Assembly (NCBI GenBank): GCA_016699535.1
Contig: CP064980.1
Location: 558,001 to 622,000 of the forward strand
Direction of reading: 5' to 3'
Origin: Myxococcales bacterium
GTDB taxonomy: Bacteria; Myxococcota_A; Polyangia; Polyangiales; GCA-016699535
Length of the DNA stretch: 64,000 bases
Both the position numbers and the translations under genes were made by a program. Of this stretch, positions 61,311 to 64,000 are shown piece by piece; the first letter of the stretch is position 1, and each line of letters opens with the position of its first letter. A model generated the notes under the pieces. That model did not search any database. It was not told where the DNA came from and saw nothing but the letters and a program-made list of their open reading frames with translations.

Positions 61311-61326
61311 AGCAAGGATTGTGCCA
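61311..61326 (-). promoter_or_regulatory. sigma-54 (-24/-12) promoter
   Basis: On the minus strand TGGCACAATCCTTGCT: perfect -24 element and TTGCT at -12, GG-N10-GC spacing exact. Start predicted near 61301, about 12 bases before the ATG at 61288. Confidence 0.72.
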
Positions 61327-61458
61327 TAAAAACTTTTCACTAAGTTATTGTTTTCTAACGATATTAAGTCGCATCTTCGTTGCCTATTCATGTAGCGGTG
61401 TGTTATGACCCTAGCACTTGGGTACCCATGTCAACAGGATGCGACAAGCGCTCGTAGC

Positions 61459-63039
61459 TTATGCGTGTTGTAGGTACAGACGGAGGGTGCGGACGGCTTC
61501 TTGCTTGTTGAAAGGCGAATCTTTGAGATCGGCACGTTTGCATATGCTATCAAACAGACCTTCTAAATAGTCCCTGAATGCTTTGCATTCATCGACCGTT
61601 CGAGCAAGCCTGTGCTTATCAAGAAGATCACTTCGACTCAGCTCTTTTAAGCTGTCGAGAAAAGGATCCAAACCTTGATAGTCGTTCATGCGCATAAGCT
61701 GATAGCCGATGGAACGGAAATACTGCATGAACTCTTGCACAAAACCAAAGTGGCCAAAGCCTTCCCAAGCGTGCTCGCTCATCTGGACTTCCTCTGCTTT
61801 TGTAACAAAGGCACGTATGATTTGAATTAGCATCCAAACATCACGACGAAGACGTATACTGCCAATTCGTCGCAGTTCATCATCTTGGCTTAAATCAAGT
61901 GGCTCAAGCTCTGGTTGCAAATGGGAGCATACGGTACGAACAGCATGGTACATGAGCGAGCGAAGTTGCGCAGAGACCAGCATAAGCTTTGTGCTACGCT
62001 CTTGAAGATCCATCTCTTTCTGTAAAGAGGGTATCTCGTATTCAAAGATGCGCCCGATCTCGAGATCTAACATTCCAGAAAGGGCACCAAGCGCATCTCG
62101 CAATACCAAAAGAGTGCTTCCAATACGGGAGAGATCGTCATAAAATTCTTTTAGTTCCAGAGCCGGTAAACTAAGAAGTTCCCTTTCAAAACCCTCCGCC
62201 ACTGCCAGCGCTGAACTGTTGCCCAAGAAGGTCGACAGCGCCCTTAAATCACTGCGAAGCACAGCAAGCACAACATAGCTTCGCTCGATTGCATCTGGAT
62301 TGGAGGCATACAGCTCCAAATAACCAATGTAGCGAAGCGAGCGAAAGAGTGTGAGGAAAGTCAAAGCCACTACTTTATGAGCGGTCTCGGATTCCATTTC
62401 CTGTAAAAGATCCAAGATTCTTGGGTGTCGAATGCGATCAAACTCAGCTCGGAATTCCAAAGCAATCAGAGGATTGAAATAGATATTCCGGCCGATTTCA
62501 CGAGTGATGGTCTGATGCACAGCATGAAACGCTTTGTGCGAAACCCTACCGGCGCGCAGCATGCCGTCCGTCATTTCTAGATAGCCTGAAAAAGCATGAC
62601 GCAACAAAAACAGCGCTTCTTCTGGCGTATGTTGTTCAAGTTGCTCGTGAAGCAACTTGTTACGCGCGCCGTCATCGGGGATGACACTTTCCAGATAACG
62701 AAAAAAACTGAACGCTTTATCACGCTCACCTAAGAGTGTTCGAACGCTACCTACACATTGTCGCAGAACGTCGTGTACGATTGAAAGCTCATCATGATAG
62801 TCCTGGCTGACCGGAGCATATTGGGGCTCCGCGCCAGGATGGTTTCGACGATTGGCAAAACACACCATGCCCTTGAGCATCATTTCGAGTTCAAACAGAG
62901 CTTGCTCTTTTTGATCTAACTCAAGTTCAGCAAACCAAGTCTCACGAGCAATCGCATAATCGCGACGCAAACCGCGGGTATCGCGCAATAGATTTGCATA
63001 AACATCCCGCGTATGCGGAAATGCTTGACCCTTGCTCAT
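61459..63039 (-). CDS. large helical protein of unknown function next to ruvB
   Basis: 526 residues, no signal peptide and no membrane helix, so cytoplasmic. Mostly amphipathic helices rich in Leu, Arg and Glu (FELEMMLKGMVCFANRR, YFRSIGYQLMRMNDYQGLDPF). I recognise no family. It starts 18 bases after ruvB ends and runs in the same direction, so it is probably co-transcribed with ruvB. The composition resembles the rest of the chromosome, so I see no sign of recent transfer. A link to DNA repair is suggested only by position. Confidence 0.8.
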   Translation of the reverse strand: MSKGQAFPHTRDVYANLLRDTRGLRRDYAIARETWFAELELDQKEQALFELEMMLKGMVCFANRRNHPGAEPQYAPVSQDYHDELSIVHDVLRQCVGSVRTLLGERDKAFSFFRYLESVIPDDGARNKLLHEQLEQHTPEEALFLLRHAFSGYLEMTDGMLRAGRVSHKAFHAVHQTITREIGRNIYFNPLIALEFRAEFDRIRHPRILDLLQEMESETAHKVVALTFLTLFRSLRYIGYLELYASNPDAIERSYVVLAVLRSDLRALSTFLGNSSALAVAEGFERELLSLPALELKEFYDDLSRIGSTLLVLRDALGALSGMLDLEIGRIFEYEIPSLQKEMDLQERSTKLMLVSAQLRSLMYHAVRTVCSHLQPELEPLDLSQDDELRRIGSIRLRRDVWMLIQIIRAFVTKAEEVQMSEHAWEGFGHFGFVQEFMQYFRSIGYQLMRMNDYQGLDPFLDSLKELSRSDLLDKHRLARTVDECKAFRDYLEGLFDSICKRADLKDSPFNKQEAVRTLRLYLQHA

Positions 63040-63057
63040 AGACTAAGTGTAAGCGAA

Positions 63058-63999
63058 TTAGAACAATCCTTCCTGTTGTCGAACAGGAATGGGTAAGCCA
63101 AGGTGTGTGTAGGCATGCTCCGTCACTACACGACCACGTGCCGTGCGTGCTAAAAAGCCTTGTTGAATTAAGTAGGGCTCGTAAACATCTTCCAGAGTGT
63201 CACGTGGCTCACTCAGTGCAGCAGCCAATGTTTCGATACCCACTGGGCCACCTTTGTAGTGTTCGATAATCACCTGCAAAAAGCGACGATCCATGCTTTC
63301 AAGGCCTGCATTATCAACATCTAAACGGCTAAGCGCATCTTTGGCCGTAGAAAGACTAATGCTTCCATCGCCGAGTACTTCTGCAAAGTCGCGCGCTCTG
63401 CGCAGTAAACGATTGGCTACTCGAGGCGTTCCTCGAGAACGTCTTGCTATTTCACCAGCTGCATTCTTTTCAATATGAACATCGAGCAGACGCGCACTGC
63501 GCGCAACAATGGTGCTAAGTGCATCCGCGGAATAGTATTCCATGCGCGCGACGTAGCCGAAACGCGAGAGCAAGGGACTGGTTAAAAGCCCGGTACGTGT
63601 TGTTGCGCCCACAAGGGTAAAGGGCGCAAGTCGCAGCTGAAGCGTGGTAGCGTAAGCACCATCACCTTGAACGACATCAATGCGAAAATCTTCCATGGCC
63701 GTATAAAGATTCTCTTCAATGACAGGTGAGAGCCGATGAATCTCGTCAATGAAAAGAACATCGCGTGTCTCGAGCTTGGTGAGCAAGGTGGCAAGCTGAC
63801 CTTTATGCTCAATGGCTGGGCCCGAAGCGCTTACCATGTTGACTCCAAGCTCCGAGGATAAAATATGACTGAGCGTCGTTTTACCCAGGCCAGGAGGCCC
63901 GCAAAAAAGAATATGATCTAAAGGCTCAGCGCGTTTCTTCGCGGCTTGAACAAAAATCTTTAGGTTGTCACACAGCTTTTCTTGTCCGGTAAAATCAGC
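63058..63999 (-). CDS. ruvB: Holliday junction ATP-dependent DNA helicase RuvB (N terminus outside window)
   Basis: 314 residues visible; the frame is open to the right edge, so the first 20-30 residues are missing. AAA+ core: DFTGQEKLCDNLKIFV, Walker A GPPGLGKTT, Walker B LFIDEIHRL, sensor/arginine-finger region VGATTRTGLLTSPLLSRFG, then the RuvB winged helix (VGIETLAAALSE, PYLIQQGFLARTARGRV). RuvB hexamers pull DNA through RuvA-bound Holliday junctions during recombinational repair. ruvA and ruvC would be expected upstream, outside the window. The last residues RQQEGLF look like a normal end. Confidence 0.95.
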   Translation of the reverse strand, partial: ADFTGQEKLCDNLKIFVQAAKKRAEPLDHILFCGPPGLGKTTLSHILSSELGVNMVSASGPAIEHKGQLATLLTKLETRDVLFIDEIHRLSPVIEENLYTAMEDFRIDVVQGDGAYATTLQLRLAPFTLVGATTRTGLLTSPLLSRFGYVARMEYYSADALSTIVARSARLLDVHIEKNAAGEIARRSRGTPRVANRLLRRARDFAEVLGDGSISLSTAKDALSRLDVDNAGLESMDRRFLQVIIEHYKGGPVGIETLAAALSEPRDTLEDVYEPYLIQQGFLARTARGRVVTEHAYTHLGLPIPVRQQEGLF

Positions 64000-64000
64000 A

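Noticed and set aside
1..64000. CRISPR arrays, rRNA operon, prophage
   Set aside because: No regularly spaced repeats, no rRNA sequence and no phage structural genes seen on either strand.

Overview
The window looks like chromosome of an uncultured Myxococcota-type (formerly deltaproteobacterial) bacterium. The signs are several Hanks-type Ser/Thr kinases with PEGA or C-terminal membrane segments, many lipobox proteins, a gingipain-like C25 protease ending in a MYXO-CTERM-like sorting tail, two sigma-54 activators, and near-complete -24/-12 promoters in front of large lipoprotein genes. Assignment is by inference from gene content only.

Layout. 0-4 kb: end of an ABC ATPase, a sigma-54-type lipoprotein gene, a Ser/Thr kinase, then tandem palindromic repeats. 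4-8.5 kb: class II (B12) ribonucleotide reductase in two frames with an upstream NrdR box, then an eight-helix membrane protein that I read as a bacterial presenilin homologue (D130, GxGD at 171-174, PAL at 218-220). 8.6-16.7 kb: a giant lipoprotein, two PlsC acyltransferases, a tRNA-Met(CAU) overlapping the start of a glycosidase-like lipoprotein, and a decayed lipoprotein gene. 16.9-22.4 kb: one very large C25 protease/SBBP protein broken by a single-base indel. 22.5-37.7 kb: Tol genes (tolB, tolA | tolR, tolQ, thioredoxin) separated by an 11-kb block. That block holds a light/singlet-oxygen-type lipid-modification cluster (FAD oxidoreductase, DUF1365, CFA synthase, a second CFA-like methyltransferase, DUF2878, DUF1295) under a divergent MerR/B12-domain regulator, plus another sigma-54 lipoprotein. 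37.8-42.6 kb: a PEGA/TPR protein, an FG-GAP lipoprotein, a REP-associated tyrosine transposase and gene debris. 42.6-54.9 kb: NtrC-type regulator, rhodanese, kinase, Crp/Fnr regulator, TatA/B-TatC, and a MoxR-DUF58-transglutaminase-TPR operon. 55-64 kb: a split kinase, rpe, an FHA/sigma-54 activator, dapF, another sigma-54 lipoprotein, an unknown conserved-looking protein and ruvB (partial).

Themes. (1) Five large lipoprotein genes (one of them decayed), plus the tRNA/glycosidase unit, each sit behind a TGGCAY-N5-YTGCW element, which suggests a sigma-54 envelope-lipoprotein regulon. (2) Six genes are interrupted. All six can be restored by one base, five of them in a homopolymer run, so assembly error must be excluded before calling them pseudogenes. 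(3) Several processes concern the envelope: Tol, PlsC, fatty-acid methylation, Tat, C25 protease and possible intramembrane proteolysis.
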